Assembly: GCA_902796465.1 (NCBI GenBank)
Contig: CADBPK010000042.1
Location: 1 to 13,688 of the forward strand
Direction of reading: 5' to 3'
Length of the DNA: 13,688 nucleotides
Origin: an uncultured Erysipelotrichaceae bacterium
Lineage (GTDB): Bacteria; Bacillota_I; Bacilli_A; Erysipelotrichales; Erysipelotrichaceae
Position numbers and translations under genes: made by a program. The notes beneath the pieces were generated by a model. That model saw only the letters and a program-made list of their open reading frames with translations, was not told where the DNA came from and did no database searches. Positions 6,845 through 13,609 of the stretch are shown one piece after another (within the stretch, counting starts at the first letter, position 1; every line of letters starts with the position of its first letter).

Positions 6845-6906
6845 ATTTTGAATTGTTCGCAGAGGGGATAAAAACATACACTGTAAACAGATAAAAGGAG
6901 ATCTAT

Positions 6907-7425
6907 ATGGCAGGAATATTGACAGTATATTACTCAAGAAAAGGTGAAAACTATTTCGGAGGATCGATTCGTTCCATAAAAAAAGGCAATACGGAAAGAG
7001 TAGCGGAATATATCCGGAATGCGATCGGCGGTGATCTGTTTGAACTCGAAACCGTCAGGGAGTATTCCGAAAACTATAAAACATGTACGGAAGAGGCAGC
7101 TGCGGAAAAGAAAACAAATGCGAGACCGGCATTGAAAAAGCTTCCTGAAAGCATCGATAACTATGATGTTATTTTCCTGGGTTATCCGAACTGGTGGGGA
7201 ACAGCACCGATGGCTGTATTCACATTTCTGGATTCGTTTGATTTCAGCGGAAAGATCATTGTCCCGTTCTGCACGAATGAAGGAAGCGGGATGGGAACTT
7301 CCGAAAGAGATATTCAGAGAGAATGTCCTTCGGCGGAAGTAAGATCCGGACTTACGGTCCGCGGATCAGACGCGGAAGCCAGTGAAGCGAAAACGGCCGC
7401 ATGGGCGAAACAGAATCTTAAATAA
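6907..7425 (+). CDS. Flavodoxin (copy 2)
   Basis: A 172-residue FMN-binding electron carrier and clear paralog of the protein at 4910. The motifs align in order: VYYSRKGENYFGG (7-19), KKGNTERVAEYI (25-36), GYPNWWGTAP around the second flavin loop, and TNEGSGMGTSERDI around the third. The same stretched phosphate loop is present. The ribosome site AAAGGAG (6894-6900) is 6 bases from the ATG. It heads an operon with an iron alcohol dehydrogenase (10 bases on) and an aldo-keto reductase with iron-sulfur clusters. It could exchange electrons with the latter's clusters; this is inference from context. Its upstream region shares the 9-base TGTAAACAG with that of copy 1. Confidence 0.9.
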   Translation: MAGILTVYYSRKGENYFGGSIRSIKKGNTERVAEYIRNAIGGDLFELETVREYSENYKTCTEEAAAEKKTNARPALKKLPESIDNYDVIFLGYPNWWGTAPMAVFTFLDSFDFSGKIIVPFCTNEGSGMGTSERDIQRECPSAEVRSGLTVRGSDAEASEAKTAAWAKQNLK

Positions 7426-7435
7426 GGAGAATAAT

Positions 7436-8611
7436 ATGAACGACTTTTCATTTCAGAACACAACCAAAGTACATTTCGGCAAAGACGCATTAACAAAACT
7501 TTCTTCTGAGATCATCCGGTACGGAAATAAGATCCTTCTTGTTTACGGCGGAAGCTATCTGAAACAGTGCGGTCTGTATGACAGGATCGTAAATGAACTG
7601 AAAAAAGAGGATATTGAGATCTTTGACTATGATCTGGTCAAACCGAATCCGCGTCATACAGATATCAATATCGGCGGAAAAATGTGCAGGGAGAACGGTA
7701 TCCAGGCAGTGCTGGGAATCGGCGGCGGTTCAGCGATCGACAGTGCGAAGGCAATTGCGGCACTCGCTAAGGCAGATACCGATAATTGCTGGGATCTGGT
7801 CGTTGCAGGCAAGCCGATCACGGATGCGCTTCCGATCTTTGTGATCCCGACCATGGCATCAACAGGCAGTGAAATGGACGCAAGCTGCGTGATCTCCAAT
7901 CTGGAAACAGAGGAAAAGAAGGGATATAACGGTCCGGCGATCCGCCCGGCTGTCACATTTGATGACCCGACAAATACATTTACAGTCCCTGCTTATCAGA
8001 CAGCGTGCGGTTCTGTGGATATCATGTCACATACGATGGATACAAAGTATTTCTCCAAAGACGACAAGATGGATATGCTGTACAGGATGATGGATGAGCA
8101 CCTGAAAACAGTTGTGAAATGGGCGCCGGTCGCATATAAGGAACCGGACAATTATGAAGCACGCTCCAATCTGTTATGGGCTGCCGCGTGGGCATTGAAC
8201 AGTTTCATGACCTGCGGTGTCCGCCAGGCTACGAGCGTTCACGCGATGGAACACGAACTGAGTGCAGTATATGACATGGTTCACGGTCATGGGATTGCGA
8301 TCCTGACACCGCGATGGATGCGCTATATCCTGAACGAGGAAACAGCCCCGCAGCTGGCGAGGATGGCCTACAACGTTTACGATATTCCGGCAGATACACC
8401 GGTAATGGAAGCGGCGGAGAAGACGATCGAATGCACGGAAAAACTGTTCTTTGAAACACTTGGTCTGAAGAGCAGGCTTTCGGATTTCAATATTGATGAC
8501 AGCAGGTTTGAAGAAATGGCAAAGAACGCCTGCGGGAAAAACGGCGTCATCAAAGGATATGTTGACCTGTATCCGGAAGATGTCGTAAAGATCTATCGGA
8601 TGTGTCTGTAA
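7436..8611 (+). CDS. Iron-containing alcohol dehydrogenase (YqhD/butanol dehydrogenase type)
   Basis: A 391-residue group III alcohol dehydrogenase that interconverts aldehydes and primary alcohols with NAD(P)(H). The opening NDFSFQNTTKVHFGK is typical of the butanol dehydrogenase/YqhD branch. The dinucleotide-binding GIGGGSAID is at 94-102. The family's metal ligands are all present: D195 and H199 in GSVDIMSH, H269 in SVHAMEHELSA and H283 in VHGHGIAI. Length and motif order are normal. The ATG at 7436 has AAGGAGA (7424-7430) just upstream. The longer in-frame ATG at 7382 lies inside the flavodoxin gene and is rejected. In this operon it probably handles an aldehyde linked to the neighbouring reductases, or detoxifies one. 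The substrate is not evident. Confidence 0.92.
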   Translation: MNDFSFQNTTKVHFGKDALTKLSSEIIRYGNKILLVYGGSYLKQCGLYDRIVNELKKEDIEIFDYDLVKPNPRHTDINIGGKMCRENGIQAVLGIGGGSAIDSAKAIAALAKADTDNCWDLVVAGKPITDALPIFVIPTMASTGSEMDASCVISNLETEEKKGYNGPAIRPAVTFDDPTNTFTVPAYQTACGSVDIMSHTMDTKYFSKDDKMDMLYRMMDEHLKTVVKWAPVAYKEPDNYEARSNLLWAAAWALNSFMTCGVRQATSVHAMEHELSAVYDMVHGHGIAILTPRWMRYILNEETAPQLARMAYNVYDIPADTPVMEAAEKTIECTEKLFFETLGLKSRLSDFNIDDSRFEEMAKNACGKNGVIKGYVDLYPEDVVKIYRMCL

Positions 8612-8644
8612 TCTGCGAAAACAGTATACGGGAAAGGAATGTGT

Positions 8645-9769
8645 ATGGAACAGTTTGAGTTTATTAAAAAGAATTTCGGTTTCGGAATGATGCGGATTCC
8701 CATGAAAAACGGGAATGTAGATCTGGAAGAAACGAAAAAGATGGTCGATTACTTTATTGATCACGGATTCAACTATTTTGATACCGCGCACGGATATATC
8801 CAGGGAAAGAGCGAACTCGCCATCAAAGAATGTCTGAGCAGACGTTATCCACGTGAAAGCTATATCCTGACGGATAAGCTCACGACAAGTTTCTTCAACA
8901 AGGAGGAAGATATCCGTCCGCTGTTTGAAAAGCAGCTGGAAGCGTGCGGTGTAGATTATTTCGATTTCTACCTGATGCATGCACAGAATTCGCAGCATTT
9001 CGAAAAATATAAAAGATGCCGTGCCTACGAGACTGCGTTCGATCTGAAAAAGGAAGGAAAGATCAGACATGTCGGTATTTCCTTCCATGATAAGGCTGCT
9101 GTCCTGGATCAGATCCTGACAGAGTATCCGGAAATTGAGATCGTACAGATCCAGTTCAATGATCTGGATTATGAAAGTGCTTCTGTTGAATCCCGCAAAG
9201 TATACGAAGTCTGTGAAAAACATGATAAGCCGGTACTGGTCATGGAACCGGTCAAAGGCGGAAACCTGGTAAGACTTCCGGACGAAGCACAGAATATACT
9301 GGATGAACTGAACGGGAACTGCTCCAATGCGTCATATGCGATCCGTTTCGCAGCTTCCTTTAAAAACATGCGTGTCGTATTATCCGGTATGAGCAATCTT
9401 GAACAGATGAAGGACAATGTTTCATTTATGGAAGATTTCAAACCCCTGAATGAACAGGAGATGGCAGCGGTAAACAAAGTATGTGAAGTATTCAACTCGA
9501 AGAAGATGATTCCCTGTACAGCCTGCCGCTACTGTATCGAAGAGAGCTCATGTCCGAAAAAGATCCTGATCCCGGATATGTTTTCCAACTTCAATACGAA
9601 GAAGACTTTCGGTGACTGGAATGCGGATTATTATTACAACAACGTGCTCATCCTGAGCAACGGCAAGGCTTCCGACTGCATTAAATGCGGAAAGTGTGAG
9701 CGGGTATGTCCGCAGCACCTGCCGATCAGGGAACTGCTTGTACAGGTTGCGGAAGAGTTTGAACATTAA
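8645..9769 (+). CDS. Aldo-keto reductase with C-terminal 2[4Fe-4S] ferredoxin domain
   Basis: A 374-residue fusion. Residues 1 to about 270 are an aldo-keto reductase barrel with the full catalytic set: D46 and Y51 in FDTAHGY, K78 in LTDK and H112 in YLMHAQ. VGISFHD and MEPVKGG are further family landmarks. The C-terminus has two cysteine clusters: C291, C294, C297, C303 (five residues before the last Cys) and C345, C348, C351, C355 (three residues), each ending in CP. Each can bind a [4Fe-4S] cluster. The family is common in anaerobes as a ferredoxin-linked oxidoreductase. The start at 8645 is chosen over the ATG at 8639 because GGAAAGGA (8631-8638) leaves no room for the earlier ATG. It is the last gene of the flavodoxin 2 operon, 33 bases after the dehydrogenase. 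Confidence 0.93.
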   Translation: MEQFEFIKKNFGFGMMRIPMKNGNVDLEETKKMVDYFIDHGFNYFDTAHGYIQGKSELAIKECLSRRYPRESYILTDKLTTSFFNKEEDIRPLFEKQLEACGVDYFDFYLMHAQNSQHFEKYKRCRAYETAFDLKKEGKIRHVGISFHDKAAVLDQILTEYPEIEIVQIQFNDLDYESASVESRKVYEVCEKHDKPVLVMEPVKGGNLVRLPDEAQNILDELNGNCSNASYAIRFAASFKNMRVVLSGMSNLEQMKDNVSFMEDFKPLNEQEMAAVNKVCEVFNSKKMIPCTACRYCIEESSCPKKILIPDMFSNFNTKKTFGDWNADYYYNNVLILSNGKASDCIKCGKCERVCPQHLPIRELLVQVAEEFEH

Positions 9770-9794
9770 AAAAAGGGACAGTTTTGTCCCTTTT
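9770..9794 (+). terminator. Intrinsic terminator after the aldo-keto reductase
   Basis: A 9-bp perfect stem (AAAAGGGAC and GTCCCTTTT) with the 6-base loop AGTTTT, starting directly after the stop codon and ending in T residues. It overlaps the predicted -35 box of the following LysR gene. Confidence 0.8.
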
Positions 9795-9811
9795 CCGGGT
9801 TATAGTATAAT
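9784..9811 (+). promoter_or_regulatory. Predicted promoter of the second LysR gene
   Basis: TTGTCC (9784-9789) and a perfect TATAAT (9806-9811) are separated by 16 bases. The -35 box is the right arm of the preceding terminator. The predicted transcript would start only about 10 bases before the ATG. TTATAGTATAA (9800-9810), an odd palindrome, overlaps the -10. Confidence 0.5.
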
Positions 9812-9827
9812 TTGATCAGAGGTTGTC

Positions 9828-10721
9828 ATGTTATTCAGGCAGATACAGTATTTTCAGAAAATCGTAGAATGCGGTTCCTTTACCGAAGCCGCAGACCAGT
9901 GTCATATCTCCCAGTCCGCGATTTCCCAGCAGATCAGGTCACTGGAAGATTCGCTTGGCTTTCTGCTGCTCATAAGGAAAGGAAGATCTTTTGAAGTTAC
10001 CCCGGCAGGCAGGTACTTCTATGAAAAAAGTCTTCCGATCATAGCGCAGACAGAGAAACTATGTGCGGAAAGCAGGAAGATCGCGCTGAATGAGAATGCT
10101 GTTATTCATCTGGGTTATCTGAAAAACTACGGCGGGCATGAATTCCGGCAGGCCGTGATGGAGTTCACGAAAAAATACCCTAAAGTAGATGTACAGATCA
10201 TGGCAGGCACACATGAAGAATTGTATGAAACACTGTTAAATGAAACTTCTGATCTTGTTCTGAATGATCAGCGAAGGGCATTTTCAGATGAATACCGAAA
10301 TCTGATCCTGACGGAACATAAAGGATATATAGAAGTGCCTGAAGGCAGTTTCATGGCTTCCCTGGATTTTGTTTCAGTGGAGGAACTGGCGGATCAGACA
10401 TGTATTCTTGTCACATCCCGCGGCCAGGAGGAGACCGACCGTGATTTTTACCGGGACATTCTCGGATTCCGCGGACAGTATATCTATGCATACAATATGG
10501 AAGAAGCGCATATGGCAGTCCTTTCGGGGAAAGGATTCCTGCCGGTGGAAGGATCGGTCGATTCCACGATGCCGGGTATACTGAAAAGGATCCCGCTTTA
10601 CCGGAACGGGAAACAGGTATACAGAAGATACTGTGCCTTCTGGAAACAGGATAATTCCGGATTTTACATCGAGGAATTCGCGGATATCCTGGCAGAACAG
10701 TTTGCGAAGGAACAAGATTGA
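9828..10721 (+). CDS. LysR family transcriptional regulator (copy 2)
   Basis: A 297-residue LysR-type regulator. The helix-turn-helix includes SFTEAADQCHISQSAISQQI at residues 17-36, followed by RSLEDSLGFLLLIRKGRSFEVTPAGRYFYE. The effector-binding domain begins near AVIHLGYLKNYGG. The ATG at 9828 has AGAGG (9818-9822) about 5 bases upstream. Unlike the first LysR gene it is not divergent: it sits head-to-tail between the flavodoxin 2 operon and the NTF2-cyclophilin-SDR group, with terminators on both sides. Its targets are probably one or both of those flanking operons, by position only. It is clearly diverged from the protein at 3926, so the two regulators need not share a ligand. Confidence 0.92.
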   Translation: MLFRQIQYFQKIVECGSFTEAADQCHISQSAISQQIRSLEDSLGFLLLIRKGRSFEVTPAGRYFYEKSLPIIAQTEKLCAESRKIALNENAVIHLGYLKNYGGHEFRQAVMEFTKKYPKVDVQIMAGTHEELYETLLNETSDLVLNDQRRAFSDEYRNLILTEHKGYIEVPEGSFMASLDFVSVEELADQTCILVTSRGQEETDRDFYRDILGFRGQYIYAYNMEEAHMAVLSGKGFLPVEGSVDSTMPGILKRIPLYRNGKQVYRRYCAFWKQDNSGFYIEEFADILAEQFAKEQD

Positions 10722-10748
10722 TTCTTCAATCAGAAATACTTATCGATG

Positions 10749-10788
10749 AGGCCTGAAAACAAAATTGTTTCAGGCCTTTTGTTTTTTT
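10749..10788 (+). terminator. Intrinsic terminator after LysR copy 2
   Basis: A strong stem with arms AGGCCTGAAAAC and GTTTCAGGCCT (one-base bulge) and an AT-rich loop is followed by TTTT, G and seven T residues. It starts 28 bases after the LysR stop. Confidence 0.85.
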
Positions 10789-10793
10789 AAACT
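10765..10793 (+). promoter_or_regulatory. Weak candidate promoter of the NTF2-cyclophilin-SDR operon
   Basis: TTGTTT (10765-10770) and TAAACT (10788-10793) are exactly 17 bases apart, inside the LysR terminator. The boxes match consensus only partly. The alternative is that the operon depends on read-through from the LysR gene. Confidence 0.3.
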
Positions 10794-10816
10794 GAAATCA
10801 CAGGAAAAGGAATGAT

Positions 10817-11215
10817 ATGACATTGACAGTGAAAAACGAAAGAACAGACGACAGGGAACAGATCATTGCCTGTTATAAAGCAATGTATGACGGGATGATC
10901 CGGAAGGATATTGAGTATTTAAAGGAATATCTGGATGAATCGTATGAGCTGATCCATATGACAGGTGTGCGTATGGACCGGCAGGAATACTTTGATGCGA
11001 TGCTGGACGGGACCCTGAATTATTACAGCTGTGAACATAAGCATATTTCTGTTTCCATCAGCGGCGATACCGCGGAGCTGACAGGAGATACGAGAGTAAG
11101 CGCTGCGGTATATGGCGGAAGCAGACGTTTCTGGAATCTGCGTCTTACATGCACACTGATCAGAAAAGGAGGAAAGTGGCGGATGACAAGATCTGCCGCA
11201 TCAACATTTCTATGA
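10817..11215 (+). CDS. NTF2/SnoaL-like small protein (copy 2)
   Basis: A 132-residue protein of the same NTF2/SnoaL-like type as that at 5426. Shared landmarks, in order, are a helix with Y(K/E)xM...MIxKD, then HMTG, then FDAMLDGTLNYY, the strand ISGDTAELTGDTRVSAAVYGG, and a final strand with KWRM. Conservation of HM(S/T)G and DGTLNYY across otherwise divergent copies suggests they line the pocket. AAAAGG at 10805-10810 precedes the ATG at 10817; a nearer ATG at 10812 opens only a two-codon frame. It heads a tight operon with the cyclophilin-like gene (overlapping) and the second SDR. Its molecular role is not known; it may bind the substrate or a product of the SDR. Confidence 0.78.
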   Translation: MTLTVKNERTDDREQIIACYKAMYDGMIRKDIEYLKEYLDESYELIHMTGVRMDRQEYFDAMLDGTLNYYSCEHKHISVSISGDTAELTGDTRVSAAVYGGSRRFWNLRLTCTLIRKGGKWRMTRSAASTFL

Positions 11216-11562
11216 TGAAAATATGGATCGAAGGAAAAGAATACTTTATTGAAACAGAAGGCAGCATGCTTGCCGAAAATATCCTCGAATGTCTGCCGGC
11301 AGTCATGGATATGAGAAGGAACGGCAGTAACGAGTTTATCGCGGAACTGCCGGTGAAGCCTGTCAATGACGGAAGACATGTTTCCCGTGTCCGTCCGGAT
11401 GAAGTTTATTACTATGAGGGCTGGAACGTACTGTGTCTGAATTACGCGGAAGCGGATATTTCACCGTATTATGTCAGCTATGTCGGAAGTGTCAGAGACG
11501 GGTCATTTTCGGAAGTACTGAAAAACGCAGGGAATAACCTGGAAGTAAGGATAGAGAGGTAA
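11212..11562 (+). CDS. Cyclophilin-like fold protein
   Basis: A 116-residue protein resembling the bacterial cyclophilin-like fold family. The opening KIWIEGKEYFIETEGS, the helix LAENILECLPAVMDM, the strand with FIAELPVKP, the VYYYEGWNVLCLNY segment and YVSYVGSV follow the order seen there. These proteins have the beta-barrel shape of cyclophilin, but proline-isomerase activity is not established and no classical active-site arginine and phenylalanine set is evident. The start ATG at 11212 overlaps the stop of the NTF2-like gene (ATGA), indicating coupling, and yields the usual MKI-type N-terminus. A GTG at 11176, 3 bases after AGGAGG, would add 12 residues and is a possible alternative start. 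It is followed 4 bases later by the SDR. Confidence 0.75.
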   Translation: MMKIWIEGKEYFIETEGSMLAENILECLPAVMDMRRNGSNEFIAELPVKPVNDGRHVSRVRPDEVYYYEGWNVLCLNYAEADISPYYVSYVGSVRDGSFSEVLKNAGNNLEVRIER

Positions 11563-11566
11563 AACA

Positions 11567-12397
11567 ATGAAAGACGTATTAATTCTTACCGGTGCCGGAC
11601 AGATCGGCATGGCAATCGCACGCAGAGTCGGTTTCGGCAAAAAGATCGTAATCGGCGACAAGAGCATTCAGAACGCGGAAACGATTGCAAAGATCATGAC
11701 AGAAGCGGGATTTGACACATACGCGATGGAAATGGATCTGTCCAGCCGTGAATCGATCGTAAATCTGATTCAGAAAGCACAGGAATTCGGACCGGTCAAA
11801 ATGCTGGTCAATGCGGCAGGTGTTTCACCGAGCCAGGCACCGGTCGAAGCTGTATTGAAAGTGGATCTTTACGGAACAGCTGTGCTTCTTGAGGAGGTCG
11901 GAAAAGTGATCGCGGAAGGCGGGTCGGGTGTCACGATCTCTTCCCAGTCCGGATGGAGAATGCCTGCACTCACCGCGGAACAGGACAGATATCTGGCAAC
12001 AGCCCCGGCGGAAGAACTGCTGGATGCGGATTTCCTGCAGCCGGAGAATGTCAGGGATTCCCTGCATGCGTATCAGCTCGCGAAACGATGCAATGAAAAG
12101 CGTGTTATGTATGAAGCAGTGAGATGGGGCGAACGCGGGGCAAGAATCAATGATATTGCGCCGGGAATCATTGTGACGCCGCTGGCGATCGATGAATTCA
12201 ACGGACCGAGAGGCGATTTCTATAAAAACATGTTCGCCAAATGTCCGGCCGGAAGACCGGGAACAGCGGATGAAGTAGCCAATGTCGCAGAACTGCTGAT
12301 GAGCGAAAGAGGCGCGTTCATTACCGGGTCAACGATTCTGGCTGACGGCGGCGCGACCGCATCTTATTTCTACGGTCCCCTGCAGCCGGGTCAGTAA
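11567..12397 (+). CDS. Short-chain dehydrogenase/reductase (SDR, copy 2)
   Basis: A 276-residue NAD(P)-dependent oxidoreductase and paralog of the protein at 5815. It has a canonical TGAGQIG cofactor loop (8-14), D31 after the second strand (NAD-favouring), NAAG (82-85), S125/S126, Y169 and K173 (YQLAK), and PGIIVTPLA near 199-207. Shared with copy 1 are a long segment of about 30 extra residues between the catalytic Ser and Tyr, containing PALTAEQ and EELLDADFLQP, the SPSQ motif after the NAAG position, and D100 at the usual tetrad Asn position. It is the last gene of the NTF2-cyclophilin-SDR operon. Long inserts before the catalytic Tyr occur in some hydroxysteroid and carbonyl reductases, but the substrate here is unknown. 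Confidence 0.9.
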   Translation: MKDVLILTGAGQIGMAIARRVGFGKKIVIGDKSIQNAETIAKIMTEAGFDTYAMEMDLSSRESIVNLIQKAQEFGPVKMLVNAAGVSPSQAPVEAVLKVDLYGTAVLLEEVGKVIAEGGSGVTISSQSGWRMPALTAEQDRYLATAPAEELLDADFLQPENVRDSLHAYQLAKRCNEKRVMYEAVRWGERGARINDIAPGIIVTPLAIDEFNGPRGDFYKNMFAKCPAGRPGTADEVANVAELLMSERGAFITGSTILADGGATASYFYGPLQPGQ

Positions 12398-12421
12398 ACC
12401 GGATCAGATATGAAATTACGG

Positions 12422-12447
12422 GAGCTGTCATCAGACAGCTCTTTTTT
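12422..12447 (+). terminator. Intrinsic terminator after SDR copy 2
   Basis: A perfect 8-bp stem (GAGCTGTC and GACAGCTC) with the loop ATCA, followed by six T residues, 24 bases after the SDR stop. Confidence 0.9.
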
Positions 12448-12475
12448 GTGTGGTCATGAATGTATATAAATGATT

Positions 12476-12481
12476 TATAAT
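12476..12481 (+). promoter_or_regulatory. Candidate -10 box of the tdh-kbl operon
   Basis: A perfect TATAAT lies 54 bases before the tdh start. The best -35 is TGGTCA (12451-12456), at a long 19-base spacing, so the promoter is weak or activator-dependent. TATAAA at 12465-12470 is an alternative -10. Confidence 0.4.
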
Positions 12482-12535
12482 AAAGACAGAAAGAAATACC
12501 TGAACAAATCATAATTGACGGAGGATGTTTTTATC

Positions 12536-13609
12536 ATGAAACAGCAGGATGGAATGATGTGGGCGCTTGTCAAGGACAAGGCCGACGTCGGACTGACGAT
12601 GAAGCGTGTTCCGATTCCGAAAGTCGGTACCAATGACGTAAAGATCAAAATACTGAAAACAGCGATCTGCGGTACGGATGTGCATATCTGGCAGTGGAAT
12701 AAATGGGCACAGCACACAATTGATATCGGACGTGTGGTAGGACACGAGTATGTCGGGGTGATCGAGGAAGCAGGTCCCGGCGCCAGAGGGTTCAAGCCCG
12801 GTGATTTCGTATCCGGGGAAGGGCATATCACCTGCGGCAAATGCCGCAACTGCAAGGAAGGGCATAAGGAAAACTGCCGGAACGCGGAAGGCGTAGGCGT
12901 CAACCGTGATGGTGCGTTCGCGGAATATCTGGTCATTCCCTATGTCAATGTATGGCCGTGCTCTCCCGATATCCCGCAGGAGATGTACGCGATCTTTGAC
13001 CCGTTCGGCAACGCGACGCATACCGCATTGTCATACAATGTTCTCGGCGAAGATGTCCTGATCACAGGAGCCGGGCCGATCGGCTGTATGGCAGCGGCCA
13101 TTGTCCGGTTTGCCGGCGCAAGACATGTGGTCGTAACGGACTTCAACCCGTATCGTCTGGATATGGCAAAGAAACTCGGCGCTACGACAGTCGTGGATCT
13201 GAATCATGAAAAACTGGAAGATGTCATGAACCGGATCGGTATGGAGGAAGGCTTTGATGTCGGTCTCGAGATGTCCGGATCCGCCACTGCCCTGAACCAG
13301 ATGATCCATGATATGAAGCACGGCGGCAATATCGCCCTGCTCGGACTGCAGGATCCGGATACACCGGTCGATCTTGAGACGGTGATCTTCAACGGTCTGA
13401 ACCTGAAAGGTATTTACGGACGCAAGGTATGGGATACCTGGTACAAGATGACGACGATGCTGCAGGCGGGACTGGATATCGCGCCGATCATTACACACCA
13501 TTTCGATATCCGGGATTATAAGAAAGGATTCGAAGCGATGATATCGGGACAGTCGGGAAAAGTCATCCTCGACTGGACACATCTGTATGATGAAGGAGAA
13601 ACAAAATGA
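12536..13609 (+). CDS. tdh: L-threonine 3-dehydrogenase
   Basis: A 357-residue zinc-dependent medium-chain dehydrogenase that oxidises L-threonine to 2-amino-3-ketobutyrate with NAD+. Its sequence follows Escherichia coli Tdh closely from end to end. The catalytic-site C45, T47 and H50 lie in AICGTDVH, with H70 and E71 in VVGHEY. The structural zinc cysteines C100, C103, C106 and C114 are all present. VGVNRDGAFAEYLVIP, the nucleotide loop GAGPIG and the C-terminal SGQSGKVIL are hallmark segments. The ATG at 12536 is preferred: GGAGG (12520-12524) lies 11 bases upstream, and the family consensus begins a few residues later. The in-frame TTG at 12515 would sit upstream of that site. Its stop overlaps the start of the next gene, glycine C-acetyltransferase, its pathway partner. 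Confidence 0.96.
   Translation: MKQQDGMMWALVKDKADVGLTMKRVPIPKVGTNDVKIKILKTAICGTDVHIWQWNKWAQHTIDIGRVVGHEYVGVIEEAGPGARGFKPGDFVSGEGHITCGKCRNCKEGHKENCRNAEGVGVNRDGAFAEYLVIPYVNVWPCSPDIPQEMYAIFDPFGNATHTALSYNVLGEDVLITGAGPIGCMAAAIVRFAGARHVVVTDFNPYRLDMAKKLGATTVVDLNHEKLEDVMNRIGMEEGFDVGLEMSGSATALNQMIHDMKHGGNIALLGLQDPDTPVDLETVIFNGLNLKGIYGRKVWDTWYKMTTMLQAGLDIAPIITHHFDIRDYKKGFEAMISGQSGKVILDWTHLYDEGETK

Noticed and set aside
7382..7435. Upstream start for the iron alcohol dehydrogenase inside the flavodoxin gene
   Set aside because: AAGGAGA just before the ATG at 7436 and the family's usual N-terminus favour the shorter form.
8174..9223. Long minus-strand open frame of 349 codons
   Set aside because: It lies antisense across the end of the iron alcohol dehydrogenase and much of the aldo-keto reductase, both of which have complete motif sets. 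It has no recognisable domain.
12515..12535. TTG start for tdh at 12515
   Set aside because: It precedes the GGAGG ribosome site at 12520-12524, which can serve the ATG at 12536. Tdh homology begins after that ATG.
12475..13021. Minus-strand open frames opposite tdh
   Set aside because: They are shadows of a gene that matches threonine dehydrogenase throughout, including all zinc ligands.
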